A DNA stretch of 64,000 nt from Lignipirellula cremea (GCF_007751035.1 NZ_CP036433.1:8227001-8291000); one strand, 5' to 3'. Shown: positions 31,381 to 41,090, counted from the first letter of the stretch. The notes: generated by a model from the letters alone, not told the origin. Translations and numbers: made by a program.

Positions 31381-32007
31381 CTATTCGGCCGAACCTTCGG
31401 CCGATTCTTCCGGAGCGGATTCCGCGGCCGGGGTCGCATCAGCCGCCGGGGCTTCGTCAGCCACAGGCGCCGAGGCTTCGGCAGTTTCGCCCGACTTCTC
31501 GCCGGCTGCTTCGATCTGACTGGCCAGGGCTCCACCGGGCGCCAGCAACTGGCTGACCAGAGCGGCTCCGGGGGCCAAAACCTGACCCATCAAAATCGAC
31601 AGCTGTTCCGCGCGGTTCGGCCACTTGCTGACCTCTTTCAGGCGATCCGCGGTAAGCTTCTCGCCATCCATCACGCCGCCAGCCGGCTGGAACTTCGGGT
31701 ATTTCTTCTCTTTGTCGATCGTGGCGATTTCTTTCGCCAGGGCGATAAAGTCTTCACAGCCCCAGACAATCGCATGGGGACCGTTCAGGCCGTCAAACGC
31801 CGGACGCAGCGAAGTGCCTTCGGTCGCCCGACGGGCCAGGCTGTTCTTCACCACCAGCAAGTGAATGCCTTTTTGGCGAAGCTCCTGGCGCAACTGCACC
31901 GTGGCGTTCGCCTCCATGCCAACGACATTCACCAGCACGGCGTCTTCCACACCGCTGAGCCGTTTGGCAATCTCGTCGGAAATCAGATCTTTAACGTACT
32001 TGCTCAT
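31381..32007 (-). CDS. rplJ: 50S ribosomal protein L10
   Basis: 208 residues, against about 165-175 in most bacteria. Residues 1-170 are the normal L10 fold (KYVKDLISDEIAKRL, VVKNSLARRA, PAGGVMDGEKLT) and stalk helix. The last ~40 residues are an unusual Glu/Ala/Pro-rich tail (about 168-208). It anchors L7/L12 to 23S rRNA and in many bacteria represses its own mRNA. The rplL gene follows after 171 bp with a strong hairpin. Confidence 0.97.
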   Translation of the reverse strand: MSKYVKDLISDEIAKRLSGVEDAVLVNVVGMEANATVQLRQELRQKGIHLLVVKNSLARRATEGTSLRPAFDGLNGPHAIVWGCEDFIALAKEIATIDKEKKYPKFQPAGGVMDGEKLTADRLKEVSKWPNRAEQLSILMGQVLAPGAALVSQLLAPGGALASQIEAAGEKSGETAEASAPVADEAPAADATPAAESAPEESAEGSAE

Positions 32008-32092
32008 TGCTCAGGAACTCGAAAGGAGGCTCATCTACGGAGAACGCCCGAAATGGGAGAGAGCCTGGCGCCAGACCCTCTTCTACAGCGAA

Positions 32093-32770
32093 CTAAGCCG
32101 CAACGCGAACGCCGGGGCTCATCGTCGCCGCAATCGTCACGCCTCGGCAATAGGCGCCTTTGACGGCGTTCGGCTTCAAAGCCAGCACATGGTCGATGAA
32201 AGTTTTAATGTTGTCGTACAACTGTTCCGGGGAAAAGCTGAGCTTGCCGACCATGGCGTGCACGTTGCCGCCGGAGTCGTTACGAAACTCCACTTTACCC
32301 GCCTTGTACTCACGCACGACGTTCGCCACGTCAGCGGTCACCGTACCCGCACGGGGCGACGGCATCAGGCCGCGGGGACCCAGCACGCGACCGAGCGGAC
32401 CGACCAGACCCATCATGTCGGGCGAAGCGATACAGACGTCGAAGTCGGTCCAGCCATCCTTGATTTTCTTCGCCAGATCCTCCTGGCCCACTTCGTCGGC
32501 TCCAGCTTCCGTCGCGGCCGCCGCCAGATCTCCCTTGGCGAAAACAATAACGCGCTGCGTTTTTCCGATACCGTGGGGCAAAACCAGCGAACCACGAACG
32601 ATCTGATCCGCCTGGCGAGAATCCACGCCCAGGTGCATGTGCACCTCCACGGTCTGATCAAATTTCGTGGTGCCGAACTTTTTCAGTCGGTCAACCGCCG
32701 CCTGCAGGTCCTGGGGCTCTCCCGGAAGTCCTTTGGCGAGTTCTTTATAGCGTTTGGATCGTTTGGTCAT
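32093..32770 (-). CDS. rplA: 50S ribosomal protein L1
   Basis: 225 residues, normal length. It binds 23S rRNA at the L1 stalk and helps E-site tRNA leave. Family motifs include [37 protein letters not shown], the [20 protein letters not shown] signature and the C-terminal [17 protein letters not shown]. It follows rplK after 88 bp on the same strand. Confidence 0.98.
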   Translation of the reverse strand: MTKRSKRYKELAKGLPGEPQDLQAAVDRLKKFGTTKFDQTVEVHMHLGVDSRQADQIVRGSLVLPHGIGKTQRVIVFAKGDLAAAATEAGADEVGQEDLAKKIKDGWTDFDVCIASPDMMGLVGPLGRVLGPRGLMPSPRAGTVTADVANVVREYKAGKVEFRNDSGGNVHAMVGKLSFSPEQLYDNIKTFIDHVLALKPNAVKGAYCRGVTIAATMSPGVRVAA

Positions 32771-32858
32771 CGGTTCGTCCCGACAATCTTTGCAGAATGA
32801 GAGCTGTGCGGATGGGTTTATTGGCGATCAGGCGCCGGCAACGGGGCAGGGCGTTTCT

Positions 32859-33284
32859 CTACTCGAGAACCTTCAGACCCATGCTGCGGGCCGTACCCTC
32901 AATCATTCGCACGCCGTGATCGGCATCGCGGGCATTGAGGTCGTCCTTCTTTTTATTGTAAATTTCAAGCAGCTGGTCGCGAGTGATCGTGCCAACCTTG
33001 TCCCGGTTCGGAACGCCCGAGCCCTTGGCGATCCCTGCGGCCTGCTTGAGCAGGTCGGCCGCCGGCGGGCTTTTGGTGATAAAGTCAAACGACTTGTCGT
33101 TGTAGACCGTCACCACGACCGGGATTTTCGTGCCGTTAAACTCCCGGGTGCGGTCGTTAAACTGCTGCACAAACTGACCCAGGTTGATGCCGAACTTACC
33201 GAGCGACGTACCAACCGGAGGCGCCGGCGTCGCCGTACCGCCAGGAATCTGGAACTTTGCTTGACCGATAACTTGCTTCGCCAT
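32859..33284 (-). CDS. rplK: 50S ribosomal protein L11
   Basis: 141 residues, standard length. It forms the GTPase-associated centre with 23S rRNA. The N-terminal domain has KFQIPGGTATPAPPVGTSLG and NLGQFVQQFN; the rRNA-binding C-terminal domain has KSPPAADLLKQAAGIAKGSG and the final IEGTARSMGL. It lies between nusG and rplA in the usual order. Confidence 0.98.
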   Translation of the reverse strand: MAKQVIGQAKFQIPGGTATPAPPVGTSLGKFGINLGQFVQQFNDRTREFNGTKIPVVVTVYNDKSFDFITKSPPAADLLKQAAGIAKGSGVPNRDKVGTITRDQLLEIYNKKKDDLNARDADHGVRMIEGTARSMGLKVLE

Positions 33285-33394
33285 GTGAGACTCGACTGTT
33301 ATGCAACAGGGACGACGCCCTGGGGATGGATGGTAAAGGGTAGGCAGGCCGGGAGGGGCAACCAGGGCCTGGGCTGATCAGGCGGCAGGGGCGG

Positions 33395-34282
33395 CTACAA
33401 CGCCTCCAATTGCCAGTGCTCAAACTCAACAGGCGTGGTGCGGTTGAAGATCACAATCTCCACGGTGACCTTGCCGTTATTCTCGTCAATCGCGGCAACT
33501 TCGCCTTCAAAACTTTGAAAATTACCTTCGTTAATACGGACGCGGTCGCCCTTTTTGAACAGAATATTGTGGATCTTCTGTTCTTCGCCTTCGGGCTCGC
33601 GGGTGCGGGCCAGCAGGCGATCGATCTCGCTTGGCAGCAACGGGGTGGGCTTGCCAGCCGCCCCCGTAAAATCACCAATCCCGGTGGTCTCGCGGACCAG
33701 AAACCAGGTTTCATCGGTGATCGCCATATGCACGACGATATACCCGGGAAACAGCTTCTTTTTGACTTTCCGCTTTTTGCCGGTCTTGGTGAACTCCGTC
33801 ACTTCTTCGGTCGGCACAACAACTTCATCAAAGTAGCGTTCCAGACCTTCCATTTTGACCCGACGGGCCAGGGCGTCCGCCACGGTCGATTCGCGATTCA
33901 CGGCCACCTTGAGAATGTACCAGTCTTTCGCGGCGTCGACATCCTCCTCTTCCTCAGCAAAGTATTCCAGCGGCTCGACATCTTCATCCGCGTCACTCAA
34001 CTGCGAAGAACGGCCGATCGGCTTTTTCTTCGGCGGTTCAACAGGCTCTTCTGGCTCTTCTGGCTCTTCTTCAACAGGCTCCACTTCGGCGACCGGATCT
34101 TCTTCTGTGGCCGCAACCTCAACGTCGGCCTCCCCGGACACACCCGATTCCGACAGCGAGTCGCTGCCGGCTTCAGCTGCCGAATCTAGCGGCGCAGCGT
34201 CCTCTTCACCCGACTGCGATTCCGCAGCGGGGACGGGCTGTTCTTCTTCCGACGGGGGGCGATTTTCCGACTCGGCTGACAA
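33395..34282 (-). CDS. nusG: transcription elongation/antitermination factor NusG with acidic N-terminal extension
   Basis: 295 residues, against about 180 in E. coli. The first ~112 residues are a strongly acidic, Glu/Ser/Pro-rich segment. The NGN domain then starts at DWYILKVAVNRES and includes the FPGYIVVHM segment. A KOW domain starting FKKGDRVRINEGNFQSFEG closes the protein, so the core is complete. NusG binds the RNA polymerase clamp and links transcription to translation or Rho. The acidic segment is probably disordered; its role is unknown. It follows secE after 36 bp. Confidence 0.96.
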   Translation of the reverse strand: MSAESENRPPSEEEQPVPAAESQSGEEDAAPLDSAAEAGSDSLSESGVSGEADVEVAATEEDPVAEVEPVEEEPEEPEEPVEPPKKKPIGRSSQLSDADEDVEPLEYFAEEEEDVDAAKDWYILKVAVNRESTVADALARRVKMEGLERYFDEVVVPTEEVTEFTKTGKKRKVKKKLFPGYIVVHMAITDETWFLVRETTGIGDFTGAAGKPTPLLPSEIDRLLARTREPEGEEQKIHNILFKKGDRVRINEGNFQSFEGEVAAIDENNGKVTVEIVIFNRTTPVEFEHWQLEAL

Positions 34283-34318
34283 AGTATTAACTCCCGATAG
34301 TGAGACCGCAGAAACGAC

Positions 34319-34771
34319 CTACTTCAGGACTCCAATCGTTTTAAACAGGAATGCCCAAAAGAAATCAAACAGGTACAACACCCCCATCAAACCAAAGATG
34401 ACGATCAGCACCACCATCGAACTGCGAAACAGCTCCCCGCGTGAAGGCCAGGAAACCTTGTTCATCTCTGCTTCCACCGCGATCAAAAAGTCGGCGAAAA
34501 CATGATAATTCACCAGCCGAAAGCTGAACCAGGCGCCAATCACCAGCAGCAAGAACGGCAGCGAATACGCCGGCGCCGCCGCTTCCATCCAGGAGGGCGG
34601 AGTCAACGGACGCAATAGGTTCCACAGGCTATAAGCGGCCAGCATAAAGGTGACCAGCAAAGCGGCGAACGTCACCTGACGTGCGATCTTCCCCTGCGTC
34701 CGCTTATAGACGCCAGCCTGAAACATCTCCTGAAGCAGAGAGTTGGCCTGAATCGTTTTCTGTTTTGACAT
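34319..34771 (-). CDS. secE: preprotein translocase subunit SecE, three-span form
   Basis: 150 residues. The C-terminal third is the conserved SecE core: the amphipathic helix with MNKVSWPSRGELFRSSMVV followed by a membrane span ending near DFFW. Two further hydrophobic segments lie N-terminally (about 33-53 and 68-88), giving three spans as in E. coli rather than the single span of many bacteria. SecE clamps SecY in the protein-export channel. It is followed by nusG and preceded by tRNA-Trp. Confidence 0.95.
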   Translation of the reverse strand: MSKQKTIQANSLLQEMFQAGVYKRTQGKIARQVTFAALLVTFMLAAYSLWNLLRPLTPPSWMEAAAPAYSLPFLLLVIGAWFSFRLVNYHVFADFLIAVEAEMNKVSWPSRGELFRSSMVVLIVIFGLMGVLYLFDFFWAFLFKTIGVLK

Positions 34772-34926
34772 CGCTCTTTCCCGCGGGGCTTCCCTGCTAC
34801 CCGTGAATGACGCCGCGGTCGATCATCCGACCGCTCCCTGACGCCTTGACAGGAACTCCTGCAAAACCTCGCCCAGCCAACGCCGGACGACCATAAACCT
34901 TGCCGGGTTCCAGACCAGCTAACAAA

Positions 34927-34999
<73 letters not shown>

Positions 35000-35000
35000 A

Positions 35001-35031
35001 AAACAAACCCCGCCGGGCGGATCGCCCGGCG
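35001..35031 (-). terminator. rho-independent terminator after tuf
   Basis: On the minus strand the stem CGCCGGGC/GCCCGGCG (loop GATCC) is followed by GGGTTTGTTTT. It lies 40 bp after the tuf stop and just before tRNA-Trp. If efficient, tRNA-Trp and the downstream operon need read-through or their own promoter. The stem matches the rpoC terminator exactly. Confidence 0.75.
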
Positions 35032-35070
35032 AGAATTCGCTATATCTTACCATTCGCCGGAACGGGCGAA

Positions 35071-36267
35071 CTATTCGATAACTTTGGTCACGACACCCGA
35101 ACCAACGGTACGGCCGCCTTCGCGAATGGCGAAGCGGATACCATCATCGAGGGCGATCGGCTTGTGCAGCTCGACCGTCATACGGACGTTGTCGCCAGGC
35201 ATACACATTTCCGCGCCAACCAGGTTGACCGTGCCGGTCACGTCCGTGGTGCGGAAGTAAAACTGCGGGCGATAGTTGCTAAAGAACGGCGTGTGACGGC
35301 CGCCTTCTTCCTTCGACAGGCAGTAAACTTCGGCTTCAAACTTCGTGTGCGGCGTGATCGAACCGGGCTTGGCCAGAACCTGACCACGCTCGATTTCATC
35401 GCGGCGTACGCCACGCAGAAGAAGACCGACGTTGTCGCCAGCGCGACCGGTGTCGAGAATCTTGCGAAACATTTCCACACCCGTGCAAACGGTCTTGCGC
35501 GAAGCCTTGGAAAGACCGACGATTTCGATTTCTTCACCCGTCTTGACGACGCCGCGCTCGATACGACCGGTAGCCACGGTTCCACGACCTTCGATCGAGA
35601 ACACGTCTTCCACCGCCATCAGGAACGGCTTGTCTTCTTCACGCGGCGGCTCGGGAATAAAGCTATCGATCGCGTCCATCAACTCGCCGATACAGGCGTT
35701 CGCCGTTTCATCGGCGGGCGCGTTGTAGGCCGGCAGGGCCGAACCACGAATAATCGGGGTGTCGTCGCCGGGGAAATCGTACTTGTCGAGCAGTTCGCGA
35801 ATTTCGATCTCGACCAGATCAAGAAGTTCCGGATCGTCGACCAGGTCGACCTTGTTCATGAACACCACAATCGACGGCACATCCACCTGGCGAGCCAGGA
35901 GCACGTGCTCCTTGGTCTGCGGCATCGGGCCGTCAGCAGCGGACACCACCAGGATCGCCCCGTCCATCTGGGCGGCGCCGGTGATCATGTTTTTGATAAA
36001 GTCCGCGTGACCGGGACAGTCAATGTGAGCGTAATGGCGATTGGCCGTTTCGTACTCAACGTGCGCGACCGAGATCGTCACCGTTTTCGTATCGTCACGA
36101 ACCGTACCGCCCTTGGCGATCTCGGAATAGGCTTTGTACTTCGCCAACCCCTTCGAGGCCTGGACCGCCAGGATCGAACTGGTAAGAGTCGTTTTACCGT
36201 GGTCAATGTGTCCGATCGTGCCAACGTTCACGTGCGGCTTTGTCCGCTTAAATTCCTCCTTGGCCAT
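35071..36267 (-). CDS. tuf: elongation factor Tu
   Basis: 398 residues, normal length. It is the GTPase that carries aminoacyl-tRNA to the ribosomal A site. G-domain motifs are [12 protein letters not shown] (P-loop), [20 protein letters not shown] (with G3), NKVDLV (G4) and GSAL (G5). Domains 2 and 3 follow, with [12 protein letters not shown] and the final [11 protein letters not shown]. It is preceded by tRNA-Thr(GGU) as in the E. coli tufB operon. Confidence 0.99.
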   Translation of the reverse strand: MAKEEFKRTKPHVNVGTIGHIDHGKTTLTSSILAVQASKGLAKYKAYSEIAKGGTVRDDTKTVTISVAHVEYETANRHYAHIDCPGHADFIKNMITGAAQMDGAILVVSAADGPMPQTKEHVLLARQVDVPSIVVFMNKVDLVDDPELLDLVEIEIRELLDKYDFPGDDTPIIRGSALPAYNAPADETANACIGELMDAIDSFIPEPPREEDKPFLMAVEDVFSIEGRGTVATGRIERGVVKTGEEIEIVGLSKASRKTVCTGVEMFRKILDTGRAGDNVGLLLRGVRRDEIERGQVLAKPGSITPHTKFEAEVYCLSKEEGGRHTPFFSNYRPQFYFRTTDVTGTVNLVGAEMCMPGDNVRMTVELHKPIALDDGIRFAIREGGRTVGSGVVTKVIE

Positions 36268-36404
36268 ATCTGCATCTACCTATCGAATGTGTGGTGTGCC
36301 AAAAACTGGAAAACGAATCCGACTCGCCGACTGGGTCGCCCAGCGAGAGATCAAACTACATCTAGAACATCAAACTCTAGAAAAACGACTCCGCTCGAGC
36401 CAAG

Positions 36405-36476
<72 letters not shown>

Positions 36477-36509
36477 AACCAAAATACACTTCACCTTAAA
36501 CACAACAAA

Positions 36510-36580
36510 AGCGGGCGAAGGGAATCGAACCCTCGTCTTCAGCTTGGAAGGCTGTGGCTCTACCATTGAGCTACGCCCGC
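36510..36580 (-). tRNA. trnG: tRNA-Gly (UCC anticodon)
   Basis: Acceptor GCGGGCG/CGCCCGC, D arm TAGCTCAATGGTAGAGC, anticodon loop CTTCCAA (TCC) and T arm GGGTTCGATTCCC. No encoded CCA. Confidence 0.97.
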
Positions 36581-36709
36581 AGAACCCAACCTGCTTCACT
36601 TCCCCGAAAACATCTCACTCACATCAGCCGCCAAAGCTCGACGCTTCGACAAACCAAAAAACACCAGACTCAGAACCAACCGGAAACCTATCGCTTCACT
36701 CTACAAAAG

Positions 36710-36791
36710 TGGGGGGTGCAGGATTCGAACCTGCGAAGGCGATGCCATCAGATTTACAGTCTGACCCCTTTGACCGCTCGGGAAACCCCCC
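36710..36791 (-). tRNA. trnY: tRNA-Tyr (GUA anticodon)
   Basis: A class-II tRNA with a long variable arm. Acceptor GGGGGGT/ACCCCCC, anticodon loop CTGTAAA (GTA), variable arm with GGCATCGCC and T arm CAGGTTCGAATCCTG. The discriminator is A. Confidence 0.96.
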
Positions 36792-37073
36792 CGCTATAGC
36801 TTTGCAAACGTCTTTCGCAGAGACTCCGCGAGAGGGACGCGCTCACATTAATCGTTCCGTTGTCCTGTGAAGAATCGCCTTTTTGACTTGCCTGTTCATT
36901 ACCGACAAGGCCGGTACAGTAATTTTCTTTCCAAACCTTTAGCCGAAGACCACAACCAACACCGTCAACACCGGTATTTCAGGCCTGTCCAGCTAACTTA
37001 AGATTCCATTCGCTTCTTCTCTTTTTTTCGCGATCGCCAGCCTGATCAAAGCTGGACCCTCGCCTGCGGCCGG
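36792..37073. other. inter-tRNA spacer
   Basis: 282 bp between tRNA-Tyr and tRNA-Thr(UGU). No gene or clear signal was seen. It is long for a single tRNA transcript unit, so an internal promoter is possible. Confidence 0.3.
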
Positions 37074-37146
37074 AGCCAGCGGGGGGACTTGAACCCTCAA
37101 CCTGCTGATTACAAATCAGCTGCTCTGCCAATTGAGCTACGCTGGC
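37074..37146 (-). tRNA. trnT: tRNA-Thr (UGU anticodon)
   Basis: Acceptor GCCAGCG/CGCTGGC, D arm TAGCTCAATTGGCAGAGCA, anticodon loop TTTGTAA (TGT) and T arm GGGTTCAAGTCCC. It is the first tRNA of the tuf cluster, 241 bp after the rnr stop. Confidence 0.97.
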
Positions 37147-37173
37147 TGATTTTGGCGAACTCGAAAACCAGCT

Positions 37174-37201
37174 AATATACCGATCTTTCGGGAGCCCGCA
37201 A
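37174..37201 (-). promoter_or_regulatory. candidate promoter of the tRNA-tuf cluster
   Basis: On the minus strand TTGCGG (37196-37201) and TATATT (37174-37179) are 16 bp apart, about 28 bp upstream of the first tRNA. The -10 matches five of six consensus bases, the -35 only three. The location is right for a stable-RNA promoter. Confidence 0.4.
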
Positions 37202-37387
37202 TACGAAACAACGCCTTTTTTCGTTAGGGATTCGGCAGTCGTTTTGACCCGTATCGCCTTCGATGAATCGGCTAACCCCGCATTTTACAGCCTTTCTTTC
37301 CTACGCCAAGGAGTGGGGCGGCCTTCGTGTAATAAAAGGCGCGCCAAATCTCCTGGCGGGCGGCAAATTCCGGGAACTTTCATCGCT

Positions 37388-39895
37388 TTATTTCCGTTTG
37401 GACCTTCCCTTGCGTTTCTTCTTGTCCGCTTTTTTCTTGTTCTCCGCCTTGGGGCCTGACTTTCGCTGGGTGCCTGAGGGCTTGTTCTTTTTTTCTGGTT
37501 TTTCTACCCGCGGCGCCTGCTGGATCGTTTTCACCAGGCGCAGATCGAGCTGACGCCGGTCGATGTCGACATGCGCAATTTCCACTTTGACCCGGTCGCC
37601 CAGTCGGTAGCTGTTCCCTTCGCGGTTGCCTACCAGGGTGTGGGACTTTGCTTCATAGCGATAAAAATCATCCCCGAGCGAACTGACGTGGATCAGTCCT
37701 TCCGCCGGCAACTGCACGCCCTGGGCGAACAGGCCGAACTCCTCAACCCCGGTGATGACGGCCTCCATCTGCATACCCTTTTTGTCGCTGAGGAAGGTCA
37801 GCAGCTTGATCTTCACCAGATCGCGCTCCGCCGCCTCGGCCCGCTGCTCCCGTTCGCTGCAGTGGTCGCCCAGCAGCACCATGGTGTCGAGATCGTTCGG
37901 CGGACGCTTTCCCTGGGCCAGATCGTTCAGCATTCGGTGAACGGTCAGGTCCGGGTAACGGCGAATGGGAGAGGTGAAATGGCAATACTCCTCACTGGCC
38001 AGGGCGTAATGCCCCTCGACCAGCGGACTGTAAATGGCTTTCTGCATGCTCCGCAGGATGGCGTAATTCACGGCGTGCCGTTCGGGGCGTTCGTTGACTT
38101 CTTTCACCACGCGCTGGATCTCAAAGCGACTTTCCAGACTTTCGCAATCGATGCCCAGTTCGCGGACAAACGTGGTGAGCGCCTTGAGCTTGCGCGGAGT
38201 CGGCGGCGAGTGGACCCGGCGTAAAAAGTTCAACTCGGCCTTCGCCAGGAGCGAAGCCACCGACTCGTTCGCCGCCAGCATGAACTCTTCAATGATTTGA
38301 TGGCTGACGGTGTTCTGCGCCGCATGGGCGCCGGAGACCTTGCCTTCTTTGTCATAGTCGATCTTGATTTCCGGCAGGGTCAGTTCGATCGCCCCACGGC
38401 GGAAACGTCGCTGCCGCAGAATCATCGCCAGCTCATGCATGCGACCGACCAGGCCGTGCACCTGGGGCGTAAGTTTCTCGGTCCAGGCGTCGGGATCGGC
38501 CAGGTAGCTGTCGACCTCTTCATAGGTGAACCGTCGCTGGCTGCGGATGGCGGTGTTTTCAAAGTGAATGTCCACCACTGCGCCGTCGGGCGTGTATTCG
38601 ATAAAAACGGTTTTGGCGTAGCGAATGCGGTCCGGCTGCAGGCTGGCAAGGTTGTTGGAAATGACTTCCGGCAACATCGGGATCACCCGATCCGGCAGGT
38701 AAACGCTGGTTGCACGATTCTTCGCTTCTTTGTCGAGCGGCGTGCCGACAGGCACAAAATGCGCCACATCGGCAATGTGCACGCCCAGGCGCCAGTGATC
38801 TTTTTCGATCCGTTCCAGCGAAATCGCATCGTCGAAATCGCGAGCGTCGTGCGGGTCGATGGTGATAATCACCGACGCGGTCAGGTCAGTGCGGTTGTCC
38901 AGGCTTTCATCAAACGCTGCCGCCTGTTCGCGGGCCGAAGCGAGCGTCTCTTCCTGGAAATGCTCCGGCAGGCCGTACTCGCGCATGATGGTGAGCGTAT
39001 CCACGCCAGGAGCGCCGCGGGCCCCCAGCACTTCGACAATCACCGCTTCGCCTTCATGGGCGTGTGTTGGGAAACGGACCATCTCCACTACGACTTTGTC
39101 CTGGCTTTTGGCGTCTTTCGCTCCCGCGTCGCCCACATACAGCGGCGCCGAAAAGACGTCGCCATCGATCTGGACATAACCGGCTCCGCCGCGTTCCACG
39201 TAGGTGCCGACGAACTGGTGCGAGGCGCGTTCCAGCACTTCGGTGATGCGGCCTCGGGTACGGCCATCGCGTTCGGGAATTTTACTTAAACGGATCGCGA
39301 CGGTATCGCCATCAGAGGCGTCCAGCGTGTGGCGGGCGAGGATGAAGATGTCTTCTCCCCGGTCGCCCGACTTCCCGGCGCCCTGGGGACGGACAAAGCC
39401 ATAACCGGCCGATGCACGTTTGAAAACGCCTGTGATCTGCGAGGGCTCTACGGGCTGCTCCGCCCTGCGAACGACTTCGCCTGGCCCTGGCCGCACGCTA
39501 TGATTGGTCCCCCAGTGCAACAGGCCGGCCTTGACGAGTCGCTTGACGCTACGGCGAACCTCGCTGCGGTGATCGGGCGCCAGTCCTAGCGCCTTGGCGA
39601 TCACCCGCGGCTTCACCGGCTGATAGTTGGCCCGCAGCACATACTGCAGAACCTGGTTCTGCAGATCCTCGGGCGGGCCTTGCTGCTGCTTCTCCGCCAG
39701 GGAAGCAAACTTCACCCGCGTGTCGTCAGCCTCCTGCGACTGGGCGCCTTCTTCCGGCTCCTGCGCGTTTTCTGCCGCCTCCTGCTGCTGTGTTTCCTTT
39801 ACCGCCTCCTGCGAGTTCTCGGGGGGAGTGGTTGTTTGCGGGTCCGCGGGCGGACCTTCCGATGTTTGATCATTCTGATCGGGGGTGTCTGTCAT
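37388..39895 (-). CDS. rnr: ribonuclease R (3'-5' exoribonuclease)
   Basis: 835 residues. It degrades structured RNA 3' to 5'. A Gln/Glu/Pro-rich N-terminal segment (about 1-65) precedes a helix-turn-helix-like region and cold-shock domains. The RNB catalytic domain holds IDPHDARDFDDAISLERI with the Mg2+-binding aspartates. An S1 domain (VITGVEEFGLFAQG..) and a Lys-rich tail follow, the latter typical of RNase R and absent from RNase II. ATG 39895 has AAGGA 7 bases upstream; ATG 39901 is too close to it. It leads the minus-strand tRNA-tuf-rpo block. Confidence 0.96.
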   Translation of the reverse strand: MTDTPDQNDQTSEGPPADPQTTTPPENSQEAVKETQQQEAAENAQEPEEGAQSQEADDTRVKFASLAEKQQQGPPEDLQNQVLQYVLRANYQPVKPRVIAKALGLAPDHRSEVRRSVKRLVKAGLLHWGTNHSVRPGPGEVVRRAEQPVEPSQITGVFKRASAGYGFVRPQGAGKSGDRGEDIFILARHTLDASDGDTVAIRLSKIPERDGRTRGRITEVLERASHQFVGTYVERGGAGYVQIDGDVFSAPLYVGDAGAKDAKSQDKVVVEMVRFPTHAHEGEAVIVEVLGARGAPGVDTLTIMREYGLPEHFQEETLASAREQAAAFDESLDNRTDLTASVIITIDPHDARDFDDAISLERIEKDHWRLGVHIADVAHFVPVGTPLDKEAKNRATSVYLPDRVIPMLPEVISNNLASLQPDRIRYAKTVFIEYTPDGAVVDIHFENTAIRSQRRFTYEEVDSYLADPDAWTEKLTPQVHGLVGRMHELAMILRQRRFRRGAIELTLPEIKIDYDKEGKVSGAHAAQNTVSHQIIEEFMLAANESVASLLAKAELNFLRRVHSPPTPRKLKALTTFVRELGIDCESLESRFEIQRVVKEVNERPERHAVNYAILRSMQKAIYSPLVEGHYALASEEYCHFTSPIRRYPDLTVHRMLNDLAQGKRPPNDLDTMVLLGDHCSEREQRAEAAERDLVKIKLLTFLSDKKGMQMEAVITGVEEFGLFAQGVQLPAEGLIHVSSLGDDFYRYEAKSHTLVGNREGNSYRLGDRVKVEIAHVDIDRRQLDLRLVKTIQQAPRVEKPEKKNKPSGTQRKSGPKAENKKKADKKKRKGRSKRK

Positions 39896-40317
39896 TTTCA
39901 TTCCTTGAGAGGACACCGGCGCGGTTCCGCAGGTTCGGCGGAAGGGACCGATCGTCCAAAAAAACGAGAAGCGGGAAGCGGCCGGGGCGGCCTGCCTCGA
40001 TTCCCGGGTTGATTCATGAAAGAAGGAACGCAATGCAGCTCGCTACATTTCGCCCTTGTCGCCAATTGTCCCACACTTCTCCATTTCGTCATAGCAGGAA
40101 GATGGCCGCCAGGTACGGGAAAACAACCGCCAGGCAGGCCCCCTGCAGGTCGCGGGAACGCGGTCCCAAGGGGAACCGGTCGGCGACAGGAACGCGTGAG
40201 GGGGTAACAAAACGACCTGATTCGCGCTTCCCAGGAAGCGGGCCGATGCCAAATCCGGCTCCACACTGCACGGAATTTCCTGCCGCCGCCTCCCTATCGT
40301 CCACCGCGAGTTTCCCC

Positions 40318-40650
40318 ATGTCGACTTCCGCCGCGATTGTCTGCTTTTCCATTTCCACCGATCACTGCGACGACATGGCCACGGTTGCCATGCAAGGGAC
40401 GGCGACGGTTGACCAGGTCGCCCGGATCGCGCGGCGTCTGCACCGGATTGCCGCGCGCCGGCCGCGAATCGTGCTCTTCGACTGGCGGGAGCTGAAGTTC
40501 CTGACAAGCCTGGCGCTGGGAGTGCTGGTGACGTTTGCCCGCCAGGTGCGGCGGCATGGCGGTTCGCTTCATATCGACGGCTGCTCGGGGCCGATTCGTG
40601 AAATGCTGGAAGTCACCCGCTTCGACCGTTTCTTTGAAGAGATCCAGTAA
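40318..40650 (+). CDS. STAS-domain protein (anti-anti-sigma-like)
   Basis: 110 residues forming a single STAS-like domain: an N-terminal strand pair ending ATVAMQGTATVDQVARIA, then RIVLFDWRELKFLTSLALGVLV and a final helix EMLEVTRFDRFFEEIQ. The Ser in LTSLALG is where SpoIIAA-type proteins are phosphorylated, so partner-switching control is possible. No anti-sigma kinase or sigma factor is adjacent. The start is ATG 40318; the longer open frame to 39790 lacks coding character. It is divergent from rnr. Confidence 0.75.
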   Translation: MSTSAAIVCFSISTDHCDDMATVAMQGTATVDQVARIARRLHRIAARRPRIVLFDWRELKFLTSLALGVLVTFARQVRRHGGSLHIDGCSGPIREMLEVTRFDRFFEEIQ

Positions 40651-41090
40651 ACCTCTAACTGCTGCCAGAAAGCATCAGGGCAGGGCGCCGCTGTGCTACA
40701 GAAATCGGCCGCCGGAGCTCTGCCAGTAGCACGATATTCTTTATCTAGCGTTTGCCATGACTTAGCCAGACCTGCCTGCCGTATCTCGAGAATACTGAAG
40801 CAGGCAAACGCCAAAGACGGACCTGGTAAACAGATGAAAACGCTTAAAAAAGCGGGGGCGAACCGTCTCCCATGACTGATCGCCAGGCGCGACTCCCACC
40901 GCATGCCATGCGTGAAAAACTTTACTGTCAGTGCTGGCATACTGGCGTTGCTAGCATAAGAATTCTAGCAAACGCGATATTCTCTTCCTGAAAATTTGAT
41001 ATACTTTCCCCCGCTGTGTTGAATCATCAACCAGCGCGGTATTCATCGTTCCGCGGGATATACGATGTTGATTTTCCAGGAGGGATTTTC
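40651..41090. promoter_or_regulatory. structured leader region upstream of the alpha-CTD gene
   Basis: 440 bp, visibly more AT-rich than its surroundings, without a supported gene. GCGTTTGCC (40749-40757) can pair with GGCAAACGC (40803-40811), while GCCTGC (40774-40779) can pair with GCAGGC (40800-40805). The two pairings overlap and exclude each other. A CGCTT/AAGCG hairpin (40841-40854), an operator-like palindrome (40948-40971) and a TATACT box (41000-41005) follow. Confidence 0.4.
40948..40971. promoter_or_regulatory. operator-like inverted repeat
   Basis: TTGCTAG-N10-CTAGCAA, a perfect 7-bp dyad with 17-bp centre-to-centre spacing, about 29 bp upstream of the TATACT box that may serve the alpha-CTD gene. 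The geometry suits a dimeric regulator. Confidence 0.45.
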
